Positions 53,622 to 64,000 of a stretch of 64,000 bases of DNA are shown here, piece after piece. Both the position numbers and the translations under genes were made by a program. Within the stretch, counting starts at the first letter, position 1. Each line of letters starts with the position of its first letter. The notes below the pieces were generated by a model. That model was not told the origin of the DNA. It did no database searches and was given only the letters and a program-made list of their open reading frames with translations. This DNA is from Massilia aquatica (GTDB lineage Bacteria; Pseudomonadota; Gammaproteobacteria; Burkholderiales; Burkholderiaceae_D), in assembly GCF_011682045.1 (NCBI RefSeq), contig NZ_VVIW01000030.1, positions 1 to 64,000 on the forward strand. The letters run 5' to 3'.

Positions 53622-56258
53622 TCACTCCTGCGGGAACTTCATCGCCTTCCTCACCGCCAGGCAGCGCCGGTCGTTTTCATGCTGGTCGCGCAGCGCGCGC
53701 ATGGTCCCCTCCGATAATCCCTTCAACTCCTTGGCGGCCCTGGCCAGGCGCGCCACGCTGGCCGGCGTGCAGTCCTTCGGTATCAGGGTCGCGGCAAAGC
53801 TGCGCATGTAGACCGGGCCGGCGGCCTTGTCCAGCGCCGGCAACTGGCGCAGGCGTTCGGCCGCGCTCATTTCGCTCAGGACGCGCTGCCCGGCCGGGTA
53901 CAGGTTTTCCATCGCCGTGCGCACGCGCGAAAACGGCAGCGTGGTTTTCTGGTCCATGATCGTGGCCAGCCACTGGCGCTTGACGGCGGCGTCGGGCCGG
54001 ATCACGGTGGCGCGCAGCGCGGCGGCCTGGCCGGCGTCGGAATTGTCGCGCGCCTGTTCGGCCGCGATGAGCGCCACGCTGCCCGAGTAACCTGCGCGGC
54101 TGAGCGCTTCGATGATCTTCCAGCGCAGGTCCTGGTCGACCGGCACGGCTTCAAGCACCGTGGCGCCGTCCAGGATGGACACCAGCCGCTCTTGCGCTTG
54201 CACGGTGGTGGCCGCGTCCAGGTAGGCGTCCATCCAGCGGTGCGTGAAGTTGGCGTTGCCCTTGCTCGCTTCGACCCCGCGCCACATCATCGCTTCGAGC
54301 GCGGCGATGGTTTTTTGCGTGTAGCGCGGCGGCGCGTGCATCACGTCGATGTAGTACTTGGCGCCGGCCACCTTGGCCAGCACGTCGCCGAGCAGGTTGT
54401 AGTTCTTTTCTTGCGGGGCGTTGGCCAGCGCGGTCTGGATGAAGCTATCGAGCGGCAGTTCGCCATCGCGCACGCCGTCCCACAGGCTTTGCCACATCAT
54501 CGCGCGCAGCAGCGGTTCATCGATGGCGCCCAGGTGCGCGCCGGCCGAGGCGAACGAGCGCTTGTCCAGCTTGACCTTGACGTAGCCCCAGTCCTGGTAG
54601 TTCGGATACACCAGGTCGGGGCAGGCGCTGCCCACCAGTTCGGGCACGCCGGTGGTGGCGCCCTTGTACGTGACGGCGACGGTTTTTCCCGCAGCGAGCT
54701 TGCCGGCGTCGAGCACGAAGGTGGCCACCTGCACGCGCTGTTCGCGCAGGGTCGGCAGCGCGGCCGGGGCGCTCTGGCGCAGGCTGAAGCTGGCGATCTT
54801 GCCGGCGCTGCAGCGGTACTCGGCCGCCAGCGTGTTCACGCCGGCCTTGTACAGCCACTGCTGCGTCCACGGCTTGAGATCGCGCCCGGCGGCGTCGCCC
54901 AGGCTGCCGATGAAGTCGTCCAACTGCGCATTCTTGTACTGGTACTTGACCAGGTAGTTATGCACGCCCTTGCGGAATACTTCTTCGCCCAGCAGATGGC
55001 GCAGCTGCTTGAGGGTGGAGGCGCCTTTCGAGTAAGTGATCGCATCGATGTTATCGAACGCGTTGGCGGTCGACGCCACCGGCACCTCGATCGGGTGCGT
55101 GGCCGGGCTCTGGTCCTGTACGTAGGCCTGCTGCTTGCCTTCGGCATAGAAGGTTTGCCAGGCGCCGGTAAATTCGGTCGACTCCGCCGTCGCCATGGTC
55201 GCCATGAAGGAGGCGAAGCTTTCGTTGAGCCACAGGCCGTTCCACCATTTCATGGTCACCAGGTCGCCGAACCACTGGTGCGCCATTTCGTGCAGGATGA
55301 CTTCGGCCAGGGTTTCGCGCTGGGCCTCGGTCATGGCCGCCTTGTACAGGAAGCCGTTTTCGGCGAAGGTCACCGCACCCGCGTTTTCCATCGCGCCGTA
55401 CAGGAAGTCGGGCACCAGCACCTGGTCGTACTTGTCGAACTGGTAGGGAATGCCGAAGTAGTTGTCGAAGTAGGCCAGGCCCTGGCTGGTGTACTTGAAC
55501 CAGTCGGCGGGCGAGACTTGGGCGGCGACCGACTGGCGCGCCAGCAGGCGCATCGGATACTTGCCGCTGTTGTCTTCCCAGACCTTGTACGGGCCTGCGT
55601 GCATCGAGAAATTGTAGGCCGAGAGCTGCCTGGTGGCGGGGAAGGTCCAGCGCCGCGTGGCGCCGCGTTCTTCGATGGCGCTTTCGCGCCTGGTCGAGAC
55701 CACCTGCCAGTCGGCCGGCGCGGTCACCGTCAGCTGGTAGGTCGCTTTCAGGTCGGGCTGGTCGAACAGGGCGAACATCTGCTGCGCCGCCGCCGGCTCG
55801 AAGTGCGAGTAGGTGTAGACCTTGCCGTCGACCGGGTCGCGCATGCGGTGCAAGCCTTCGCCATTGGTGCTGTGGGCGCGCTGGTAATTCACGGTGATGC
55901 TGTTGCGCCCCACCTTGAGGTCGCGCGCGGCGATCGTGATGTAGGCCTTGTTGTACTGCGGCGTGACCGCCACGCCGTTGACGGTGAGGCTGGCGATGGT
56001 GGCCTTGTCCAGGTCCACCGTGATCGGCGCGCGCGTGTCGGCCAGGTCGAACTGCAAGGTGCTGGCGCCGCTGAAGGTCTCGGCGCCGCTCAAGGTGAAG
56101 TCGAGCACATAGGCCACGTTGGCGATGCGTTTCGATCTGGCCGCGGCGTCGGCCTGGGTCAGCGCGTCGGCGCGCACCGGCGCGGGAGCGGGGGCGGCTG
56201 TGCAGGCGGCGCCGGCCAGGAGGAGGGCGCCCAGGGCGCTGAATCGGGAAATAGACAA
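53622..56258 (-). CDS. M1 family metallo-aminopeptidase (exported lipoprotein)
   Basis: The 878-residue protein has a lipoprotein-type leader ([13 protein letters not shown], Cys near residue 20). The M1 exopeptidase signature GAMENAG is followed by the zinc site [10 protein letters not shown] at about residue 322 and the downstream Glu in LWLNESFA. An ERAP1-like C-terminal helical domain fills the last 350 residues. M1 enzymes remove N-terminal residues from peptides; an exported form would act in the periplasm or at the surface. It is divergent from clpB. Confidence 0.93.
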   Translation of the reverse strand: MSISRFSALGALLLAGAACTAAPAPAPVRADALTQADAAARSKRIANVAYVLDFTLSGAETFSGASTLQFDLADTRAPITVDLDKATIASLTVNGVAVTPQYNKAYITIAARDLKVGRNSITVNYQRAHSTNGEGLHRMRDPVDGKVYTYSHFEPAAAQQMFALFDQPDLKATYQLTVTAPADWQVVSTRRESAIEERGATRRWTFPATRQLSAYNFSMHAGPYKVWEDNSGKYPMRLLARQSVAAQVSPADWFKYTSQGLAYFDNYFGIPYQFDKYDQVLVPDFLYGAMENAGAVTFAENGFLYKAAMTEAQRETLAEVILHEMAHQWFGDLVTMKWWNGLWLNESFASFMATMATAESTEFTGAWQTFYAEGKQQAYVQDQSPATHPIEVPVASTANAFDNIDAITYSKGASTLKQLRHLLGEEVFRKGVHNYLVKYQYKNAQLDDFIGSLGDAAGRDLKPWTQQWLYKAGVNTLAAEYRCSAGKIASFSLRQSAPAALPTLREQRVQVATFVLDAGKLAAGKTVAVTYKGATTGVPELVGSACPDLVYPNYQDWGYVKVKLDKRSFASAGAHLGAIDEPLLRAMMWQSLWDGVRDGELPLDSFIQTALANAPQEKNYNLLGDVLAKVAGAKYYIDVMHAPPRYTQKTIAALEAMMWRGVEASKGNANFTHRWMDAYLDAATTVQAQERLVSILDGATVLEAVPVDQDLRWKIIEALSRAGYSGSVALIAAEQARDNSDAGQAAALRATVIRPDAAVKRQWLATIMDQKTTLPFSRVRTAMENLYPAGQRVLSEMSAAERLRQLPALDKAAGPVYMRSFAATLIPKDCTPASVARLARAAKELKGLSEGTMRALRDQHENDRRCLAVRKAMKFPQE

Positions 56259-56328
56259 GGCGGCAGTCCAATAAAGGTTTCAAGGGTGCAAGAATATCAT
56301 GGGCAATGCGTTGGTCACGCGGCTGCGC

Positions 56329-56356
56329 CTTGAAAACGGCGGCCGTGGCCCAATCT
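56329..56356 (+). promoter_or_regulatory. Sigma-32-type heat-shock promoter of clpB
   Basis: CTTGAAA (56329-56335), a 13-base spacer and CCCAATCT (56349-56356) match the sigma-32 pattern CTTGAAA-N(11-16)-CCCCATnT, 40 bases upstream of the clpB start. Confidence 0.8.
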
Positions 56357-56395
56357 TTCAATCAAGTTAATCACACTTTTATGTGGAGCTCGACC

Positions 56396-58990
<2,595 letters not shown>

Positions 58991-58994
58991 AAGC

Positions 58995-59027
58995 TGGCGC
59001 AGGCGGGCACCTTGCCCGCCTGCGCCA
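58995..59027. terminator. Terminator-like hairpin between clpB and the metalloprotease gene
   Basis: A perfect 15-bp stem (TGGCGCAGGCGGGCA and its complement) with a 3-base loop lies directly after clpB, in the gap to the convergent gene. Confidence 0.75.
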
Positions 59028-59044
59028 CGCAGGTCACATCACGA

Positions 59045-60097
59045 TCAGCGCTTGCGGCGCAGGCCGACCAGGCCGGCCAGGCCAAGCATGAACAGCGCCA
59101 GCGCGCCCGGCTCCGGAACCGCGTTCACGTTCCAGCCGATCACGTCAAAATACTGCAGGTCCAGCGGCGACAGGCCGAGCTTTTCGCCACGGCCGGCGGT
59201 TGGGTCGAGCAGGCCCAGGTTCAGGTTATCTTCCCAGTGGCTGGCCTGCTGGCCGTCGCCATACACCGACCCGGTGGAGAAGGTCGCCAGGGTGGTCTGG
59301 CATTTATCGAGCGAGAAGAACTTGGTGCGCGTATCGGCCGACCAGTCCAGGTCCGCCGCTTTCTTTTTGCTGTGCGACGAGCAGCGATACAGGTCGCCCG
59401 GGGCGATGTAGCTGAACTCCGAGTCGGCATAGTCGCCATCGCGGTTGTAGTCGAGGACATCGACGCCGCTGATGAAGCCGAGCGCGTGGCCGATTTCGTG
59501 CGCGGCCACGCCGATGAAATCGTAGGCCTTGCCCTCGACGCCATTATCCGGATCGAAGTCCCAGTCGAACAGGCTGCTGAAATTGATTTCGCCGTCGGAG
59601 ACATCATCCCTGGCGTCGCTCAGGCCGACCGCGCGCGCGTTGGCGCGGGTCATGCGGATGCTGTTGTTGTTGGCGTCGCAGTTATCGTCCAGGAAGGGCG
59701 TGGCGCTGCCGATGCCCGACGGGTTGGTGCCGGTGCCGTTCATGATCACGTTCAGGCAGCTGCTGGCCGACAGGTTCGACACGGCCGTCTTGTCGTTGCC
59801 GCTCCAGGCATCCTTGGCCAGCGCGTTGCGGTAGTCGTCGTAACTGAACAGCTCCTGGGTCGAGCCGGTCGAACCAAGCACGCCCGCATCAAGCTCCAGG
59901 AAGCCGATGTTCAGGTTGACCTGAACATTATCGTGCAACACATTGGTCCAGCGCGCGGCGGCCGCCTGGAAGCCGGCCAGCGCCAGCGGATCCATGCCGG
60001 GGGCCGGGGTGAAGTTGATGACGAGTGCCTGGGCAGAGCCGGCATAAGCGCACAGCAGGACCGGCGCGATCTTCAAGAGACGTTTTAAGGTTTTCAT
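59045..60097 (-). CDS. PEP-CTERM metalloprotease (NF038122-like)
   Basis: The 350-residue protein has a signal peptide (KIAPVLLCAYAGSAQA), a metzincin-type zinc motif HEIGHALGF in AAHEIGHALGFISG, and a C-terminal VPEPGALALFMLGLAGLVGLRRKR. That tail is the PEP-CTERM sorting signal: PEP motif, membrane span, basic end. It is therefore exported and processed by an exosortase. An N-terminal domain of NFTPAPGMDPLALAGFQAAA type and Asp-rich stretches (DDNCDANNN, NRDGDYADSE) may bind calcium. No exosortase gene is in this window. Confidence 0.9.
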   Translation of the reverse strand: MKTLKRLLKIAPVLLCAYAGSAQALVINFTPAPGMDPLALAGFQAAAARWTNVLHDNVQVNLNIGFLELDAGVLGSTGSTQELFSYDDYRNALAKDAWSGNDKTAVSNLSASSCLNVIMNGTGTNPSGIGSATPFLDDNCDANNNSIRMTRANARAVGLSDARDDVSDGEINFSSLFDWDFDPDNGVEGKAYDFIGVAAHEIGHALGFISGVDVLDYNRDGDYADSEFSYIAPGDLYRCSSHSKKKAADLDWSADTRTKFFSLDKCQTTLATFSTGSVYGDGQQASHWEDNLNLGLLDPTAGRGEKLGLSPLDLQYFDVIGWNVNAVPEPGALALFMLGLAGLVGLRRKR

Positions 60098-60327
60098 TTC
60101 CGCTTTTCAAGGTGTCGCTGATTAGAATCAGACTATTGGTATATTTTTAACCATGCTTGGTGCAATCGGGCATTGCCCGCATGGTTCACTCGTAAAAGCG
60201 TATTGTAAAAGCAAGTTTCGCGCCAGAAATTTAAGCCCTTGTTACTAAACATTAAATTTTGAACGAGGGCGGATTTGACAGTTGGAGTGTAAAGATATCC
60301 GACAGCGCAGGCTTAGGTGGCGGAAAG

Positions 60328-60367
60328 AAAAAACCGCCATGCCTGCGTTGGCAGGGATGGCGGTTTT
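60328..60367 (-). terminator. Terminator of the coiled-coil response regulator gene
   Basis: A long stem with one mismatch (AAACCGCCAT/CCTGC with the complementary arm) ends in a run of T on the minus strand, 28 bases after the stop codon. The remaining sequence up to 60098 shows no other gene. Confidence 0.8.
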
Positions 60368-60394
60368 TGATGGAAAGACCGGATGCCGGCCGGG

Positions 60395-62365
60395 TCAGGT
60401 GCGACCCTCGCGCATGAAGCGCTGGATGTGATCGAGCATGACGGCGTCCGAATACGGCTTGCCGAGCAGGACATCGACGCCGGCTTCGGCAGCCTTGACC
60501 TGGTAGCTTTCTTCGGCGCTGATCATGATCACGGGAATGTGCGCCGTCAGCGGGTTCTGGCGCACGTGCCTGGTCAGCTCGAAGCCATTCATGCCCGGCA
60601 TTTCGACGTCGGTGATGAGCACGTCGGGCATGCGCGCGGCGATCTGATTCATCGCGTCGAGGCCGTCTTCGGCCAGCGCTACCTGGAACTGATTGTTGAC
60701 CAGCAAGCGGTTGGTTTTTACCCGGACCACTTTGGAATCGTCGGCGATCATGACGACGGTCTCGGTGGCGACCTTAGCCTGGTGTACGCGTGCCGGGGCG
60801 GCGGGAGCAGCCACCTCGGGCGCGGCAGCGGGGGCGCTGTTTGCAGCGGCCAGGCGTGCTGCCTCGTCGGCGGCGGCGCGTTCGGCTTCCAGGCGCGCTG
60901 CTTGTTCCGCAGCGACGCGCTCGGCTTCGGCACGTGCCGCTTGTTCGGCGGCAATGCGCTCGGCTTCGGCACGGGCCGCTTGTTCGGCAACGACGCGTTC
61001 GGCTTCGATGCGCGCCGCTTGCTCCGCCGCCACACTTGCCGCTTCTTGCGCTGCAAGGCGTTCGGCTTCAACTCGGGCAGCCTGTTCCGCAGCAAACCGT
61101 TCGGCTTCGCGTCGGGCGGCTTCTTCGGCGGCCACGCGTTCAGCTTCCGCTTGCGCGGCAGCGACGCGTGCAGCTTCTTCCGCCGCCGCCTGTTCGGCCA
61201 GCAAGCGTGCAGCTTCGGCGTCGGCCAGGCGCTGCGTTTCCACGCGCGCCGCTTCTTCCGCAGCCAGGCGCTCTGCTTCGATGCGCTCGGCTTCGGCCGC
61301 AGCGATGCGTTCGGCCTCACGCTGCGCCGCATCGATGGCAGCGATGCGTTCGGCTTCGCGCTGTGCCGCTTCGATGGCGGCGATGCGCTCGGCTTCCAGC
61401 TGCGCAGCCTGTTCATCGGCAACACGCTGCGCTTCCAGCTGCGTTGCTTGCTCGTCGGCGATGCGCTGTGCTTCCAGCTGCGCCGCCTGTTCGTCGGCCA
61501 GGCGTGCGGCTTCCAATTGCGCCGCCTGTTCGTCGGCCAGGCGTGCGGCTTCCAATTGCGCTGCCAGCTCGTCGGCCAGGCGTTTGGCTTCCAGTTGCGC
61601 CGCCTGCTCGTCGGCCAGGCGTGCGGCTTCCAGTTGCGCGGCCTGCTCATCGGCGATGCGCTTCGCTTGCGCCTGCGCGGCCTGCTCATCGGCCAGACGC
61701 TGCGCTTCCAGCTGCGCCGCCTGCTCGTCGGCGAGGCGCTGGGCCTCCTGGCGGCCGGCTTCCTCGGCGGCCAGACGTTCCGCTTCCATGCGGGCAATAT
61801 TGATGGCGGCGATGCGCTCCGCTTCCACGCGCACGGCCGCGTCGAAGGCGGCGCGCGCCGCTTCGGCACGCGCGGCTTCTTCCGCCGCAAGACGCTCTTC
61901 TTCGGCGATGCGTTCGGCTTCCAGGCGCTCGGCCTCGGCGCTAGCGAGCCGCTCGGCGTCCAGGCGTACCGCTTCTTCGGCAGCGGCGATGCGCTCGGCG
62001 TCGAGGCGGGCGGCCTCGCGCACCTGTTCCAGGCGCGCCTGTTCGGCGGCAGCCATGCGTTCTTCGTCCAGGCGCGCTTGTTCCAGCGCCGCCAGGCGGT
62101 TCTGTTCGTCTTGTGAGCGCGCTTCGGCGATCAGGCGGGCCGCTTCGACGCGCGCGGCTTCCTCGGCTGCGTCCTTCTCGGCCTGGATGCGCGCGAAGTT
62201 CTTTGCCTGCTCGTTAGCATCGAGCATGCTCGGTTCATCGCGTTGTTGCAGTGCCTTGATTTCGCGTTCGCGCAACTTGTACATCACTACGCGATACCCC
62301 ACGTAGAGCAACAAAATGATAAAAACGCCTATGCCGACATTGGTTTCGTAACTTGAAGTAAACAC
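60395..62365 (-). CDS. Membrane-anchored coiled-coil response regulator
   Basis: The 656-residue protein has one N-terminal membrane segment (about 10-30, [21 protein letters not shown]). An Ala/Glu/Arg/Gln-rich helical region of some 450 residues follows, built from 13-residue units such as [13 protein letters not shown] and [13 protein letters not shown]. The C-terminal receiver domain (about 535-656) shows IADDSKVVR, the phospho-acceptor in LITDVEMPG, and [12 protein letters not shown] domain at the end of a membrane-tethered rod is unusual; the rod resembles TolA. The output and partner kinase are unknown. No kinase gene is adjacent. Confidence 0.88.
   Translation of the reverse strand: MFTSSYETNVGIGVFIILLLYVGYRVVMYKLREREIKALQQRDEPSMLDANEQAKNFARIQAEKDAAEEAARVEAARLIAEARSQDEQNRLAALEQARLDEERMAAAEQARLEQVREAARLDAERIAAAEEAVRLDAERLASAEAERLEAERIAEEERLAAEEAARAEAARAAFDAAVRVEAERIAAINIARMEAERLAAEEAGRQEAQRLADEQAAQLEAQRLADEQAAQAQAKRIADEQAAQLEAARLADEQAAQLEAKRLADELAAQLEAARLADEQAAQLEAARLADEQAAQLEAQRIADEQATQLEAQRVADEQAAQLEAERIAAIEAAQREAERIAAIDAAQREAERIAAAEAERIEAERLAAEEAARVETQRLADAEAARLLAEQAAAEEAARVAAAQAEAERVAAEEAARREAERFAAEQAARVEAERLAAQEAASVAAEQAARIEAERVVAEQAARAEAERIAAEQAARAEAERVAAEQAARLEAERAAADEAARLAAANSAPAAAPEVAAPAAPARVHQAKVATETVVMIADDSKVVRVKTNRLLVNNQFQVALAEDGLDAMNQIAARMPDVLITDVEMPGMNGFELTRHVRQNPLTAHIPVIMISAEESYQVKAAEAGVDVLLGKPYSDAVMLDHIQRFMREGRT
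61388..61750 (-). repeat. 39-bp tandem repeats inside the coiled-coil gene
   Basis: About nine copies of a 39-base unit encode 13-residue repeats ([13 protein letters not shown]-like). Two neighbouring copies (from about 61498 and 61537) are nearly identical, indicating recent duplication. Confidence 0.8.
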
Positions 62366-62623
62366 GCGAACAGCTCTCCGTCGTTACCTTTTTTTCAAGG
62401 CAATGGGTTAATAAAAGGCGATCTTGGTTGTAGGCAATAATGATACACCGGCGCGCCGCAGAACACGATGGATGGTTGTAAGCAATTCATGTGAGCTTGT
62501 TTTACGACAGCGCCGAGGCGATTGGTACGAAGCTGGTTTTAGTATCGCCACCTGCTACTTTATCCGATTTCTTGCCTGAGCTCAGCAGGATTGGGCGGAT
62601 AGCGACACTATATTCGCTGCACA
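62366..62623. other. Intergenic region between catalase and the response regulator gene
   Basis: No gene is supported. It holds the response-regulator promoter region; the plus-strand frame at 62491 runs through a terminator and into the catalase gene and is not real. Confidence 0.5.
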
Positions 62624-62648
62624 AAAAAAGCCGGCGCATGCCGGCTTT
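62624..62648 (-). terminator. Rho-independent terminator of the catalase gene
   Basis: AAAGCCGGC and GCCGGCTTT pair around a 4-base loop and are followed by a T-run on the minus strand, 18 bases after the catalase stop codon. Confidence 0.88.
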
Positions 62649-62665
62649 ACCACACACCAGGCCGT

Positions 62666-64000
62666 TTATACGGCCGGCGGCTCGGTGTCGCGCTCGAATG
62701 TGCGGTGCCGCGCGAGCGCCTGCCTGAACTGGCCGATCGCCAGGGTCGCAAGCGCGGGGTCCATGCTGACGATGCCGGGGTCGTCGCAGCCATCCGGCAG
62801 GGTGGTGGGGATGCCGGCGGCGCTGAGCAGGCCGGCGCCGTTGCCGAGCGCCAGGATGGGCTTGCCGTGGCGGTATTGCTCGCGCACGAAGTCGATCACG
62901 CGCGCATCGCGCCCGAGTGCGATCGCGCCATCGTCGCCGCCCGGCGCGACCATGGCGTCGTACACCACCGAGGGCGTGACCTCGATGGTGGTTTCGACAT
63001 GCAGCGGGACACCGTCCAGCGAACTGACCTGTCCGAGGCGCTGGCCCACCAGGCGCGGCACGGCGCCCGCGTCCAGCAAGGCCGCGTAGACCGCGCGCAC
63101 GGCGGCCCCGTCGACGCCCGGGGCGACAAAGATCGCGACCTGGCGCGTGCGGATGCCGGTCACGCCCGGACGGCTGAGCAGGGACAGGGCGGGCGAGGGC
63201 GCGTAGTTCGGCAGCGGCAGGCTGGTGGCCAGCGGCAGCGGCGGCGGCACCGCAATGCCCAGGCCGCAGGCGAGCGCGTGCGCCAGGGTCGCGTCCACAT
63301 TGACCAGCCCGGCCACCATGCGAATCCGGATCGCCAGCGTTTCCACGCGCGTGAGCTCGTAGCGGAAGGCATCGATGATGTGGGCTTTTTCGGGCGCGCT
63401 CTGGCTGATCCAGAACAGGCGCGCTTGCGAGTAGTGGTCGGCGAACAATTCCGGCTTGCCGCGCATTTTGTTGCCGACGACGGACTCGGGCGCGCTCACG
63501 AAACCGGCGCGGCCAACCTGGAACGGGCAGCCGCCGGCCAGCGAGTTGGGCTCGTAGTTGACCCGGCCGCGGTTGATCGACTGCCGGTGAAAGCCTTCGC
63601 GCTGGTTGTTATGCACTTCGGCCAGCGGCGCGTTGATGGGGATTTCGTGGAAGTTGGGGCCGCCCAGGCGCGTGATCTGGGTATCCGGATAGGAATGGTT
63701 GCGGCCTTGCAGGATCGGATCGTTGGTGAAGTCGATGCCGGGAATGATGTGCTGGGTGCAGAAGGCCACTTGTTCGGTCTCGGCGAAAAAATTGTCTGGA
63801 TTCCGGTTCAGGACCAGTTTGCCGACCGGGAACACCGGGATCAGTTCTTCCGGGATCAGCTTGGTCGGGTCGAGGATGTCGAAGGGGAAGCTCTCGGCCT
63901 GCGTTTCGGTGAACACTTGCAGGCCCAGTTCGTACTCGGGGAAGTTGCCCGCTTCGATGGCTTCCCACAGGTCGCGCCGGTGGAAATCGGTATCGAGGCC
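62666..64000 (-). CDS. katE: Large-subunit (HPII-type) catalase, 5' end outside window
   Basis: The reading frame is open to the window edge, so the N-terminus lies beyond 64000; about 444 residues are present. The heme-proximal tyrosine region [26 protein letters not shown] is seen, followed by [11 protein letters not shown]. The C-terminus carries the flavodoxin/GATase-like extension ([47 protein letters not shown]) that defines large-subunit catalases. They dismute hydrogen peroxide, often in stationary phase. The gene ends before a strong terminator. Confidence 0.95.
   Translation of the reverse strand, partial: GLDTDFHRRDLWEAIEAGNFPEYELGLQVFTETQAESFPFDILDPTKLIPEELIPVFPVGKLVLNRNPDNFFAETEQVAFCTQHIIPGIDFTNDPILQGRNHSYPDTQITRLGGPNFHEIPINAPLAEVHNNQREGFHRQSINRGRVNYEPNSLAGGCPFQVGRAGFVSAPESVVGNKMRGKPELFADHYSQARLFWISQSAPEKAHIIDAFRYELTRVETLAIRIRMVAGLVNVDATLAHALACGLGIAVPPPLPLATSLPLPNYAPSPALSLLSRPGVTGIRTRQVAIFVAPGVDGAAVRAVYAALLDAGAVPRLVGQRLGQVSSLDGVPLHVETTIEVTPSVVYDAMVAPGGDDGAIALGRDARVIDFVREQYRHGKPILALGNGAGLLSAAGIPTTLPDGCDDPGIVSMDPALATLAIGQFRQALARHRTFERDTEPPAV

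Noticed and set aside
61388-61750. CRISPR-like regular repeats
   Set aside because: The repeats are contiguous without unique spacers and encode 13-residue protein units in frame.
60383-62116. 577-codon plus-strand frame with striking Phe-Gly-Leu-Arg repeats
   Set aside because: It is the antisense of the 39-bp repeats in the coiled-coil gene; the minus frame has a membrane anchor and REC domain.

Overview
The window is GC-rich chromosomal DNA that reads like a betaproteobacterium of the Oxalobacteraceae (Massilia/Duganella/Telluria type). This is an inference from the EarP plus Arg32 EF-P pair, a PEP-CTERM protein, DUF349, TssQ-type and DbpA genes, and the overall codon bias. No rRNA or species marker is present, so the genus is not proven.

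Left part (1-24 kb). It opens with the 3' part of mrp/apbC, a secreted DUF4399 protein, a periplasmic binding protein and a secreted beta-helix protein. A tightly packed minus-strand operon follows (3820-11301): SWIM zinc finger, DUF5691, MoxR-type AAA+ ATPase, DUF5682 and a VWA protein. All junctions overlap or nearly touch, and this is the best candidate for an undescribed system. Next come a vanadium-type haloperoxidase, gltX with a tRNA cluster (Ala-Glu, Glu, Ala-Glu), and earP with efp. A type VI secretion regulatory module without any T6SS structural gene follows: TssQ-like lipoprotein, PpkA-like kinase, PppA-like phosphatase and a TagH C-terminal domain lacking FHA. dbpA, a small protein and initiator tRNA-fMet close this part.

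Accessory part (about 23.7-32 kb). An internally deleted IS5-type transposase abuts a truncated imuA that still carries a near-consensus LexA box. An AT-richer block then encodes a Sec-exported RHS protein with a C-terminal GIY-YIG-like nuclease tip and a probable immunity protein. A frameshifted ISL3-type transposase and an IS4/Tn5-type fragment follow.

Right part (32-64 kb). This holds a periplasmic binding protein, a methyltransferase, small proteins, sbcD-sbcC, a large ankyrin protein and a PIN toxin with an unusual antitoxin candidate plus a broken relative. It continues with a decayed metallophosphoesterase, a multi-PAS diguanylate cyclase, a hemerythrin-like gene behind an FNR-like box, and DUF349-moaE-crcB-yiaA. 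It ends with an M1 aminopeptidase, clpB with a sigma-32-type promoter, a PEP-CTERM metalloprotease, a membrane-anchored coiled-coil response regulator and the 3' part of a large-subunit catalase. Hairpins separate most convergent gene pairs.
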